From Hyphomicrobiales bacterium (GTDB lineage Bacteria; Pseudomonadota; Alphaproteobacteria; Rhizobiales; Rhizobiaceae), in contig PAPH01000044.1 in NCBI GenBank assembly GCA_002709005.1, positions 1 to 64,000 of the forward strand: a stretch of 64,000 nt of DNA, read 5' to 3'. The translations under genes and the position numbers were made by a program. Positions 17,924-26,439 of the stretch are shown piece after piece (position 1 is the first letter of the stretch; the number at the start of each line of letters is the position of its first letter). Under the pieces are notes generated by a model that saw only the letters and a program-made list of their open reading frames with translations, was not told the origin of the DNA and did no database searches.

Positions 17924-17975
17924 TTTGCATTCCCCACACGAAACCGACCCCAACAACACCGAGAGGTCCCGCCCG

Positions 17976-18818
17976 GTGGAATGGCTTGAAGACCATACGA
18001 TCCCGATAGGCAAATGGTCGGAGGTTTTCGTCGACTGGCTCACCGATGACTTCGGCTGGGTGTTCGACGGCATATCCTTCGTCATCGCCCATCTCGTCGA
18101 CGCCCTGCTCTGGTGTCTCCAGACGCCTCACCCGCTGGTTATAGTGGCAATCTTCTGCGGACTGTCCTGGCTCCTGCGCCGCAAGGCGATGCCCGTGGTT
18201 CTCACCGGCATCGGCCTTCTGTTCATCATCAACCAGGGCTACTGGGAAGAAACCACCGAGACGCTGGCGCTGGTCATCGCCGCCACCAGCGTGTGCATGC
18301 TCATCGGCGTGCCGCTCGGCATCGCCGCAGCCCGCCGCAAGTGGCTTTATTCGATCCTCCGGCCGGTTCTCGACCTCATGCAGACGATCCCCACCTTCGT
18401 CTATCTCATTCCGGCGCTCATCCTCTTCGGTCTCGGCATGGTCCCAGGGCTGATCTCGACCGTGATCTTCGCCATTCCCGCACCCGTCCGCCTCACCCGG
18501 CTGGGCATCGCCGCCACCCCGACCCCGCTCAAGGAGGCGGCGCTCGCCTTCGGAGCGACCAAGAGCCAGGTTCTGACCAAAATCGAATTGCCCTACGCCC
18601 TCCCGCAGATCATGGCCGGCCTGACGCAGACCATCATGCTGTCGCTGTCCATGGTCGTCATCGCCGCCCTCGTCGGCGCCGACGGGCTCGGCGTTCCCGT
18701 GGTGCGCGCGCTCAACACCGTCAACGTCGCCAAGGGCTTCGAGGCGGGCCTCTGCATCGTCATCCTCGCCATCGTGCTTGACCGCATGTTCCGCACCGAA
18801 GGGGAGGACACGCAATGA
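17976..18818 (+). CDS. choW: Choline ABC transporter, permease
   Basis: 280 residues with about six membrane helices and the ABC-permease loop EAALAFGATKSQVLTKIELP. A longer frame begins at a TTG (17925), but a GTG at 17976 with GAGAGG nine bases upstream gives MEWLEDHTIPIGKW and the family length. It forms the inner-membrane channel for choline together with ChoV. The end overlaps choV by four bases (ATGA), so the two are coupled. Confidence 0.92.
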   Translation: MEWLEDHTIPIGKWSEVFVDWLTDDFGWVFDGISFVIAHLVDALLWCLQTPHPLVIVAIFCGLSWLLRRKAMPVVLTGIGLLFIINQGYWEETTETLALVIAATSVCMLIGVPLGIAAARRKWLYSILRPVLDLMQTIPTFVYLIPALILFGLGMVPGLISTVIFAIPAPVRLTRLGIAATPTPLKEAALAFGATKSQVLTKIELPYALPQIMAGLTQTIMLSLSMVVIAALVGADGLGVPVVRALNTVNVAKGFEAGLCIVILAIVLDRMFRTEGEDTQ

Positions 18819-19861
18819 GCGAAGCCGCCGTCACCATTCGCAATGTGGACATCATCTTCGGCGACAATCCGAAGGACGCGGTCGCCATGCTCGATCGCGG
18901 CGCGACCCGTGACCAGATCGCGGCAGAAACCGGTGCCGTGCTCGGTGTGGCCGACGCCAATATCGACATCCGCCAGGGCGAGATTCTCGTGCTCATGGGG
19001 CTTTCGGGCTCGGGCAAGTCCACGCTGCTGCGCGCCGTCAACGGTCTGGCGCCGGTCCGCCGGGGCGAGGTCCAGGTGCGCTGCGGAGACGAGGTGACCA
19101 ATCCCTACGCCTGCTCGCAGAAGGAACTGCGGCAGTTGCGCGCCGACCATGTCTCCATGGTCTTCCAGCAGTTTGGCCTTTTGCCCTGGCGCACGGTCGC
19201 CGAGAATGTCGGCTTCGGCCTCGAACTCGCCGGTCAGAAGCCCGCCCAGCGCAAGAAGCGCGTCACCGAACAGCTCGAACTGGTCGGCCTGGCGGATTGG
19301 GCCGACCGCAAGGTCGGCGAGCTGTCGGGCGGCATGCAGCAGCGCGTTGGTCTGGCCCGCGCCTTCGCAACCGGCGCGCCTATCCTCCTGATGGACGAAC
19401 CGTTCTCCGCGCTCGACCCGCTGATCCGGACCCGGCTGCAGGACGAGCTTCTCGACTTCCAGCAGAAGCTGCACAAGACCATCCTTTTCGTCAGCCACGA
19501 TCTCGACGAGGCCTTCCGTATCGGCAACCGCATCGCCATCATGGAAGCCGGCCGCATCGTCCAGTGCGGCACGCCGCGCGAGATCGTCGACAAGCCGGCC
19601 AACGACTACGTCGCCGACTTCGTCGCCAACATGAACCCGATCGCCATGCTGACGGCGGGCGACATCATGGCGCCGCTCAAGCCCGGCACCGGCCAGGACC
19701 AGGTCACCGCCACCGTCAAGCCGGAGACGCCACTTGCCGAGGTGATGGAGGCCCTGTCGCGCCGGCCCGGGACCATCGGGGTCATACAGCGCGGAGCGGT
19801 GGCAGGCTCGATCTCGGCGCAGGACGTGGTCGCCGGCTTGACACGTCACAAGCGCGGGTGA
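18815..19861 (+). CDS. choV: Choline ABC transporter, ATP-binding protein
   Basis: 348 residues. Walker A GLSGSGKST is at 62-70, the signature LSGGMQQR at 170-177 and Walker B ILLMDEP at 190-196. The C-terminal 80 residues form a CBS-like tail as in ProV/OpuAA proteins, where it senses ionic strength. It powers choline uptake with ChoX and ChoW. The start overlaps the choW stop. Confidence 0.94.
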   Translation: MSEAAVTIRNVDIIFGDNPKDAVAMLDRGATRDQIAAETGAVLGVADANIDIRQGEILVLMGLSGSGKSTLLRAVNGLAPVRRGEVQVRCGDEVTNPYACSQKELRQLRADHVSMVFQQFGLLPWRTVAENVGFGLELAGQKPAQRKKRVTEQLELVGLADWADRKVGELSGGMQQRVGLARAFATGAPILLMDEPFSALDPLIRTRLQDELLDFQQKLHKTILFVSHDLDEAFRIGNRIAIMEAGRIVQCGTPREIVDKPANDYVADFVANMNPIAMLTAGDIMAPLKPGTGQDQVTATVKPETPLAEVMEALSRRPGTIGVIQRGAVAGSISAQDVVAGLTRHKRG

Positions 19862-19898
19862 ACAAAGCCCCCGATTGAATTGATTTCGGGAGGACAGG

Positions 19899-20660
19899 AT
19901 GAAGGCTCAGGACAAGGCGGCGATCGTCACCGGCGGCGGTTCGGGACTGGGAGCGGCCACGGCACGCAGGCTGGCTGCCGAGGGCGCCAAGGTCGCCCTT
20001 CTCGACATCAATCTCGAACAGGCCGAGAAGGTCGCGGCCGAGATCGGCGGCATCGCAATCGCCTGTGACGTGTCGAACGCCGAGGCCGCCGAAGCCGCGG
20101 TCGCGAAAGCTGCCGAAGCCCATGGCGACGCCCGCATCCTCGTCAATTGCGCCGGCATCGCACCGGCTTCTCGCGTGGTCGGCCGCGAGGCCCCCCACGA
20201 TCTCGACCTCTTCCGCAAGGTGATCGAGGTCAACCTGATCGGTTCCTTCAACATGCTGCGGCTTGTCGCCGACCGTGCCTCGCGACTCGATCCGCTGGAA
20301 GACGGCGAACGCGCGATCATCGTCTCGACGGCTTCCGTCGCGGCCTTCGACGGCCAGATCGGCCAGGCCGCCTATTCGGCATCGAAGGGCGGGGTGCATT
20401 CCATGGCACTTCCGATCGCCCGCGAACTCGCCCGCTTCGGCATCCGCGTGAATACGATCGCGCCGGGCATCTTCGGCACCCCGATGGTCAAGGCCATGCC
20501 GCAGGACGTCCAGGACAGCCTCGCCGCCTCGATTCCCTTCCCCTCGCGCCTCGGCGCGCCGGAGGAATACGCCTCCCTCGTCCTGCACATGGTGGAAAAC
20601 GTCATGTTGAACGGCGAGACCGTGCGTCTGGACGGCGCTATCCGCATGGCACCGAAGTAA
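19899..20660 (+). CDS. Short-chain dehydrogenase of the HSD10 / 3-hydroxyacyl-CoA dehydrogenase type 2 group
   Basis: 253 residues with the cofactor motif TGGGSGLG (11-18), NCAGIAPA (83-90) and catalytic Tyr159/Lys163 in YSASK. The stretch VNTIAPGIFGTPM is typical of the HSD10 group, which oxidises 3-hydroxyacyl-CoA, including 2-methyl-3-hydroxybutyryl-CoA from isoleucine. It follows choV by 37 bp with a GGGAGG site, so it may be carried on the cho transcript, but a link to choline is not evident. Confidence 0.85.
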   Translation: MKAQDKAAIVTGGGSGLGAATARRLAAEGAKVALLDINLEQAEKVAAEIGGIAIACDVSNAEAAEAAVAKAAEAHGDARILVNCAGIAPASRVVGREAPHDLDLFRKVIEVNLIGSFNMLRLVADRASRLDPLEDGERAIIVSTASVAAFDGQIGQAAYSASKGGVHSMALPIARELARFGIRVNTIAPGIFGTPMVKAMPQDVQDSLAASIPFPSRLGAPEEYASLVLHMVENVMLNGETVRLDGAIRMAPK

Positions 20661-20682
20661 GAGCTGAAGCCGGACTGCAGAC

Positions 20683-21444
20683 ATGACCGAGAAGAAGAAA
20701 GACGTCCTCCGCGAAACAGACGAGGAAGCCCGCGCGCTCGCCCGCAAGCTGGTGCGCGCGGCGCGCTATGCGGCGATTGCGGTCATTGATGCCGAAACCG
20801 GTCATCCGAACGCCAGCCGCGTCCTGACCGGCACCGACATCGACGGCGTTCCGGTGATCCTCATATCCGCGCTCGCGCCGCATATGGCCGCGCTCAGGGC
20901 CGATCCGCGCGCCTCTCTCCTCTTCGGCGAAGTGGGCAAGGGCGATCCCCTCGCCCATGCCAGGATCACACTCAAATGCGAAGCGCGGGAGATCGCCCGC
21001 GACGGCGAGGACCACGCCCGTATCCGCCGGCGCTTCGTGACGAGGCACCCGAAGTCGAAGCTGTACGTCGATTTCCCGGATTTCGCCTTCTTCCGGCTCG
21101 AACCCGTCTCCGCCAGCCTGAACGGCGGCTTCGGCCGCGCTTATGCGATGACAGCGGACGACCTCGTGATCTCGTCACCGGCATCGGAGGCTCTCGCCAG
21201 GATCGAGGAATCCGCCGTCGCGCACATGAACTCCGATCACAAGGAAGCAGCCGATCTCTACGCCCGCGCTTATGGCAAATCGAAGAAGGAAGGCTGGGTC
21301 ATCATCGGACTGGACGCCGCCGGAATCGACCTTGCGAACGGCGACGAGATCATGCGAATAGACCTTCCGGAGGTCATATCTTCGGGGGATGGGCTGCGGC
21401 AGGCGCTATCAGATTTTTTACAACGAGCACGAGAAATTACCTGA
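20683..21444 (+). CDS. HugZ-family haem-utilisation protein (split-barrel plus DUF2470)
   Basis: 253 residues. The first about 160 form a pyridoxamine-phosphate-oxidase-like split barrel (ARYAAIAVIDAETGHPNASR onward). The last about 80 are a DUF2470 domain with AHMNSDHKEAADLYA, where a histidine binds haem in HugZ relatives. Members open the haem ring or bind haem for iron release. It lies 22 bp after the dehydrogenase gene. The TonB receptor at the left edge may serve the same haem supply, but the two are 19 kb apart. Confidence 0.82.
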   Translation: MTEKKKDVLRETDEEARALARKLVRAARYAAIAVIDAETGHPNASRVLTGTDIDGVPVILISALAPHMAALRADPRASLLFGEVGKGDPLAHARITLKCEAREIARDGEDHARIRRRFVTRHPKSKLYVDFPDFAFFRLEPVSASLNGGFGRAYAMTADDLVISSPASEALARIEESAVAHMNSDHKEAADLYARAYGKSKKEGWVIIGLDAAGIDLANGDEIMRIDLPEVISSGDGLRQALSDFLQRAREIT

Positions 21445-21507
21445 TATTTTCCTTATTTTCTGGATATTCATCAGAGAATCACGATACAAGAATAGGCGGC
21501 CTATTTG

Positions 21508-21843
21508 ATGGATTTGCCTATGAAGAATTGCAGCGTGTCTTTGAACCGGAATGTCGACCAGGCGGCCAAGCTGCTTTCCACGATGGGAAACGCCAGGCGG
21601 CTCCAGATCATTTGCATCCTGTTGAATTCCGAAATCGCCGTGGGGGCGCTCGCCGAAAAGATCGGACTGAGCCAGTCGGCGCTTTCCCAGCATCTCGCCA
21701 AGCTGCGCAAGCTCAACCTCGTCACCGCCCGCAGGGATGCCCAGCATCTCTACTATTCGCTCAGTTCCGAAGCCGCAGTGAAGGTTCTCGAAACCCTCGA
21801 GGACATCTACGGCGATGGCGCGAGCCCGACGGCACGCTCCTGA
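21508..21843 (+). CDS. ArsR-family repressor, NolR-like
   Basis: About 111 residues forming a winged helix. The segment AVGALAEKIGLSQSALSQHL followed by AKLRKLNLVTARRDAQHLYY and a DIYGD ending closely resembles NolR, the nodulation repressor of Sinorhizobium, from memory. No nodulation genes are near, so here it likely controls other targets. It has two cysteines, near residues 6 and 33, but lacks the C-terminal cysteine of sulfide-sensing relatives (SqrR/BigR). The ATG at 21508 follows AGGCGG; ATG at 21520 is a second choice. Confidence 0.82.
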   Translation: MDLPMKNCSVSLNRNVDQAAKLLSTMGNARRLQIICILLNSEIAVGALAEKIGLSQSALSQHLAKLRKLNLVTARRDAQHLYYSLSSEAAVKVLETLEDIYGDGASPTARS

Positions 21844-21903
21844 GCGGAGTCGGGCGCTGCCCGGCGGTTTCGAACAAAAGCTGATTTCGAAGAATGGAAA
21901 AGT

Positions 21904-21940
21904 CGACGGGCACCGGTCTGTTTAGAGGCCCGGTGCCCGT
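21904..21940 (+). terminator. Strong stem-loop after the NolR-like gene
   Basis: A perfect 12-bp stem (21904-21915 with 21929-21940) and a 13-base loop lie 60 bp after the gene. No T tract follows, so it may act with Rho or protect the message end. Confidence 0.5.
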
Positions 21941-22120
21941 CATGCGACAGCGGGTTGCCCCGTTGTGCCGCCGGTCATCCGCATATTAGCTCTATTAATC
22001 TTGCCCAGGGCTTGCGCAGGTTTTCGCTTGCCCGAGCCTTGCCGCAATGGCAAAAAAACCAAATCGAAACCGGCATATAGACCGGAATGAGCCAGACCGG
22101 GCGCGGCGGACAGGCGAGGC

Positions 22121-23191
22121 ATGAGCACCAATAACGGTACCATTCGCTGGGGAATTTCGGCCACCGGAGGCATCGCCCATGCCTTCGCGCGCGATATCGA
22201 ATGGGCCCGCGGCGCATCGCTTGCCGGCGTCACATCACGCGATCCGGCCAAGGCCATGGCTTTCGCGAAGGAACATCCCGGCATCGAGACCTTCGATACG
22301 CTCGAAGCGATGGCCGCGTCCGATCATGTCGATGCGATCTATGTGGCAAGCCCCCATTCCGTCCATCTCGATCAGGCCCTCATCGCCCTCAAGGCAGGTA
22401 AGCCGGTGCTCGTCGAAAAGCCCCTCCCCTCCTCGAGCCGCGCCGCCAAGAAGCTCTCGGAAGCCTCTTTCAACGCCCGCACCTTCGCCATGGAAGGCAT
22501 GTGGACGCGCTACCTTCCCGCCGTTCAGGCCGCCCGCAAGGTAATCAAGGCCGGCCAGATCGGCGCTGTCCGCGCGATCCGTTCCGAGCTCGCCTGGCGC
22601 CGGCCCTACGATCCGGAGAACCGCTTCTTCGATCCGACGAAAGGCGGCGGCGCGCTTCTAGACCTTGGCGTCTATCCTGTTTCCCTCGCCTGCTTCTTTC
22701 TCGGCGAGCCGGACAGCATCGAAGGCAAGTGGACCGAAGCGCCGACTGGGGTAGATGTCGCGGCGGAAATCACGCTGGGCTTCGGGAAGGCAACGGCCGA
22801 GCTTTCCTGTGGGTTCGATCGCAACGGCGACAATCGTTTCGTCATCGAGGGCGACAAGGGCACGCTGGTGCTCGGAATGCCCTTCATCGGTGCCCGCATT
22901 CTGGGTCGCTACGGTTCGGCCACCATGGCCGACATCGCCTTTCCGGGCGGGGAGCGGTTCGGCTCGCGCTTCCGCCGCAAGATCGGGGCGAAACTGCCGT
23001 TGCCCGGCGCCAAGCGAAAGGTTTTCCCCGTGCCCGGCACCGGACTGAGCTGCGAGATCGAAGCTGCCTCCGCGGCCATCCGCGAGGGCCGGATGGAGGA
23101 GCCCGACAACACGATGTCGGATTCCCTCATCGTTCTGGAGATCGTCGAAACCATTCTTGCGCAGGAGCCAACGGAAAGCTGGAAGCCCTGA
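22121..23191 (+). CDS. Gfo/Idh/MocA family oxidoreductase
   Basis: 356 residues. An N-terminal Rossmann domain (IRWGISATGGIAHAFA) carries the family motif VEKPLP near residue 98, where the lysine-proline pair contacts cofactor and substrate, followed by a C-terminal alpha/beta domain. It resembles trans-dihydrodiol or glucose-fructose oxidoreductase relatives, so the substrate is likely a sugar or cyclic polyol. It is convergent with a second family member, with only 4 bp between the stops. The true substrate cannot be read from sequence. Confidence 0.85.
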   Translation: MSTNNGTIRWGISATGGIAHAFARDIEWARGASLAGVTSRDPAKAMAFAKEHPGIETFDTLEAMAASDHVDAIYVASPHSVHLDQALIALKAGKPVLVEKPLPSSSRAAKKLSEASFNARTFAMEGMWTRYLPAVQAARKVIKAGQIGAVRAIRSELAWRRPYDPENRFFDPTKGGGALLDLGVYPVSLACFFLGEPDSIEGKWTEAPTGVDVAAEITLGFGKATAELSCGFDRNGDNRFVIEGDKGTLVLGMPFIGARILGRYGSATMADIAFPGGERFGSRFRRKIGAKLPLPGAKRKVFPVPGTGLSCEIEAASAAIREGRMEEPDNTMSDSLIVLEIVETILAQEPTESWKP

Positions 23192-23195
23192 ACAC

Positions 23196-24332
23196 TCAGC
23201 CGGCGGGATCGAAATCCACCCGGCCGCCACCACGACTCAGCGCCAGGGCAAGCTCGGTCAGATGGACCGCGCGCTTCGCGTCGAGCACGGGTTCGCCGCC
23301 ATGGTCGAGACCGCGCGCCAGATCGGCGATCCCCGCGGCGAAATCGATCTGCGACGGATAGGCCGGAAGCCGGCGATCGCTCTTGCCCTGATAGGACACC
23401 ACCCGTCCACCGAAGAACTTCGCCGGCAGATGCCGCCCTGTCTTGCGCTCGTACCATCCGAGGAGACGGAGAAGAAACGGCCCCTTTTCGCCGAACCGGG
23501 AAAGATGGACCGGAGACCGGTGGTCCCACAGATCGCGGACTATAATCGTCCCCTCGTCTCCCGAGATCGTCAGCGACCGGTCGCGCGGGGCCGCCAGGCC
23601 GCATGTGAGCCGCGCCACCGGGCCGGATGCAAATTCGATACAGCCGACCGAGAAGTCGGACGCAAGGCGCAGCCCTTCGGTTCCCGGCCCCTTGTTGGGA
23701 AACGTCAGCGCCGAAAATGTCTCCACCGCCTTCGCCGGACCGAACAGCGCGATCAGCCAGCCGAGCGCATAACCCGCATGTTCCAGCGTACAGCCGATCT
23801 CGAATTCGTGAAGCCCCGGCCAGTGCGCGCCGGACACCGAACGCCAGTCCCGCCAGTTGTCGCGGAACACCGCGCCATCCTCCATCTCGGCATAGGCGAG
23901 CCGCGGCGTACCGATCCAGCCCTCTGCCATCAGTTTCGCGACCAGCGCCTGCGCGTCCGAGAGGGCATTTGCGGGGGCACCCGAGATCCGGAGACCTTTC
24001 GACGCAGCGAGTTCCGCCAGTTCCGCCGCCTGCCCGGGCTCCATCGCCAGCGGCTTTTCGCAATAGACATGCTTGCCCGCTTCGAGCGCGGTGCGGTTAA
24101 TCGCGTAGTGGTGATCGGGCGGCGTCAGATTGACGACAATGTCGACAGTCGCATCGGCGAGCGCCGTATCCAGCCCGGGATAGGCCGCGTAACCGTAGTG
24201 GTTGCAGAATTCCTTGAGCCGCGCCGGATCGGTATCGAAGGCGCCGGCCACCTGCAGGCTCGGGTAGTTGGCCAGCGTCGTGGCATAGTAGTCGGCGACG
24301 AAACCTGTGCCGATGAGCGCGATCCTGGCCAT
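23196..24332 (-). CDS. Gfo/Idh/MocA family oxidoreductase
   Basis: 378 residues with the cofactor motif IGTGFVADYY at the N-terminus and the signature YCEKPLAM near residue 92. The ATG at 24332 with GGGGGA before it is preferred over a TTG one codon upstream. It is distinct in sequence from the convergent family member at 22121. The gene lies 40 bp before the family 9 glycoside hydrolase gene in map order, on the same strand and downstream of it, so a sugar released by that enzyme may be its substrate (inference). Confidence 0.85.
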   Translation of the reverse strand: MARIALIGTGFVADYYATTLANYPSLQVAGAFDTDPARLKEFCNHYGYAAYPGLDTALADATVDIVVNLTPPDHHYAINRTALEAGKHVYCEKPLAMEPGQAAELAELAASKGLRISGAPANALSDAQALVAKLMAEGWIGTPRLAYAEMEDGAVFRDNWRDWRSVSGAHWPGLHEFEIGCTLEHAGYALGWLIALFGPAKAVETFSALTFPNKGPGTEGLRLASDFSVGCIEFASGPVARLTCGLAAPRDRSLTISGDEGTIIVRDLWDHRSPVHLSRFGEKGPFLLRLLGWYERKTGRHLPAKFFGGRVVSYQGKSDRRLPAYPSQIDFAAGIADLARGLDHGGEPVLDAKRAVHLTELALALSRGGGRVDFDPAG

Positions 24333-24374
24333 CAAAAATCCCCCGGGTAAGGCGGGAAGCCTAAGCGCGGCCCG

Positions 24375-26240
24375 TTAATTTGACGTTGCCGGCCGCTTTT
24401 CGGTGTCGGCCAGAAAGGCCGCGATCCACGAGAGCGCCGCGTTCCAGTTGATGGCGATCTCGTTGGTGGAGTAGGAGCCCCATTCGTCGATATAGCAGGC
24501 CTGCGGCGCGCAGCCCCGAAGCTTCTCTTCCGCCACCGGATCGGCCGGTTGGCCGTTCGGACCGCCGGCGAGTGCACCCTTCGGCGGCCCGGGCAGAGAC
24601 GGGTCGACGGAGTTCGCGAACATCAAAGCGAACTGTCGGTGCGCGTAATATGTTCCGTAGCCGGTGACATAGGACATACCCATCGCGTTGCGCCCCAGTA
24701 TGTAGTCCATGCCCTCCCGGACGCCACTCAGGTATTCGGTCTTGCCGGAGACGTCGTAGGCGGCCGCGGCGACGATCATGTTTTCGATCACCGAATGGTT
24801 GGAACCCCAGCCATAGCCGCCCTTCGGCCGGTACATGAGGCCAAAACCCTCGCCGCGCTGCACGGCAAGAAAGGTTTCCGCCGCCGCGCGCACCGAGCCG
24901 CGAATCCAGTCGAGATCCGGCTTCGACAGGTTCGATGGCACCGAGGCCAGTTGCAGCCGCGCCCAGCCCGCCGTCTCGCGCCAGTTGATCCCGTCCGAGG
25001 AAAAAACCCGGCCGCGCCAGTGCGGCGACGCCGTCAGCCGGTCATACCACTCCAGATCCCCGGTGGTGAGATAGAGCTCAGCCGCCGCCCAGTAGAACTC
25101 GTCGGAGACTTCCGGATCGTGATAGTCGCCGCCGCCGTTCTGGCCGTCCGAATAGGGGGCGATCATGTCCGGATGGGTCACGGCTGCCGCATAAGCGCGC
25201 TTCGCCACTTGCAGAAGTCCCTCGGCATAGTCGGCGTCGTAAGGCGCGAACAGCCTGGCCCCCTGAGCCGCCACAGCCGCCAGATTCAGCGTCGCGGCCG
25301 TCGACGGCGGATAGAGCACCCGCTGTTCGGGATCGCGATCCGGCCGCATCGGTCCGGGCAGCCAGTTCTCGCCGTGAACCTTGTGATGAACCATGCCGGC
25401 AAGCGGTTCGCCGTCGGGCACCATCATCGAGATCAGGAAATCGAGTTCCCATCGGGCTTCATCGAGAATGTCGGGGAGACCGTTCCGGGCCTCCGGGATG
25501 CGCAGCAAACCGTCGCCGGTGGTTTCGGCGTCCGCCGCTTCGGCATTGAGCGACCGCTCGTAAGCGCCCATCAGCTGCGCGACCGCAATCCCGCCATTGA
25601 CGACATATTTTCCGAAATCGCCGGCATCGTACCAACCGCCGCTCACGTCAAGCCGGTAGTCGCAGGTGATCGGCTCGCCGAAAATCTTCCGCGCAGTGGC
25701 CATATCGAGGCACGGCACCTCGGTGTCGCCCTTGTTGGGCGGCACGCCGGCATGGCCCGCCGGCCGGCTGTAACCCTCGCCGACGATCCCGCCATCGATC
25801 TCCACGCCGGAGCGCACGGGATAGAAATAGGACATCGCGTCTGTCCTGAGCGCGCCATACAGATTGTCGGCGATCGCAAACGGAAAACTCTCCTCCCCCC
25901 CGATATCGAGACGATAGTTCTTTCCCTCGACCGAGACGCCGGAGAAATCGATCGCGTGCACCTTCAGCCCCGATGCCCGGTCAAGCCCGAGAGGCTGCGA
26001 CTTGCCCGCAGCGATGTCTTTCCCGTCAGCGTCAACGAGCCGCCATTCCACTGGCTGCTCCGCGTCGCTGACCAGCGTCGCGCGTTTCGGGCCGTCGGCG
26101 AGATAGCCAAGCTGGTTGACGCGGATCGGGCCGGGTCTACCGGTATCGAGGGCAAGCGCCGCCGGCGCCAGACCCACCACGCCCGCGAGCGCTGCCATGA
26201 CGGCGCGAAAGGATATCGGCTGGATGCGGCTGGAGGCCAT
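24375..26240 (-). CDS. Secreted glycoside hydrolase family 9 (endoglucanase-type)
   Basis: 621 residues starting MASSRIQPISF with a signal peptide ending near ALALDTG. An N-terminal immunoglobulin-like CelD_N domain precedes the (alpha/alpha)6 barrel. Catalytic features are SGGWYDAGD (200-208, base aspartates), a conserved HRQF, and DEWGSYSTNE with the acid Glu near residue 594. It should cut beta-1,4-glucans or mixed glucans outside the cytoplasm. A longer frame begins at 26423 but has no signal peptide at its front. Family 9 enzymes are uncommon in Rhizobiales; possible uses are own-cellulose editing or plant and algal glucan use. Confidence 0.88.
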   Translation of the reverse strand: MASSRIQPISFRAVMAALAGVVGLAPAALALDTGRPGPIRVNQLGYLADGPKRATLVSDAEQPVEWRLVDADGKDIAAGKSQPLGLDRASGLKVHAIDFSGVSVEGKNYRLDIGGEESFPFAIADNLYGALRTDAMSYFYPVRSGVEIDGGIVGEGYSRPAGHAGVPPNKGDTEVPCLDMATARKIFGEPITCDYRLDVSGGWYDAGDFGKYVVNGGIAVAQLMGAYERSLNAEAADAETTGDGLLRIPEARNGLPDILDEARWELDFLISMMVPDGEPLAGMVHHKVHGENWLPGPMRPDRDPEQRVLYPPSTAATLNLAAVAAQGARLFAPYDADYAEGLLQVAKRAYAAAVTHPDMIAPYSDGQNGGGDYHDPEVSDEFYWAAAELYLTTGDLEWYDRLTASPHWRGRVFSSDGINWRETAGWARLQLASVPSNLSKPDLDWIRGSVRAAAETFLAVQRGEGFGLMYRPKGGYGWGSNHSVIENMIVAAAAYDVSGKTEYLSGVREGMDYILGRNAMGMSYVTGYGTYYAHRQFALMFANSVDPSLPGPPKGALAGGPNGQPADPVAEEKLRGCAPQACYIDEWGSYSTNEIAINWNAALSWIAAFLADTEKRPATSN

Positions 26241-26403
26241 TGCGGCTTGGCTCCGGATTGTTCTTTCCGGCACGTTTGGCGCGCCGATGGTCGCGCAAGG
26301 AAACCATGGCGCCGTGAAGGAAGCTTTAAGTCCGCGGTCGAGGCTGTGCCGGCGTTTTTGGCTAGCGGAGGCGGATTTGCTGTTTTCCCGAACAGGCGAG
26401 CGT

Positions 26404-26430
26404 GGAATAGTGGGCTCGGACAAGTATTCC
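26404..26430. promoter_or_regulatory. Dyad in the divergent GH9/LtrA gap
   Basis: GGAATA (26404-26409) and TATTCC (26425-26430) are perfect inverted arms 15 bp apart, ten bases before the LtrA-like start. It is a candidate operator in the 199-bp region between divergent genes; function unproven. Confidence 0.3.
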
Positions 26431-26439
26431 GATTCAACG

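Noticed and set aside
21940-22284. Possible 114-residue minus-strand protein
   Set aside because: It overlaps the start of the Gfo/Idh/MocA gene and has no family marks.
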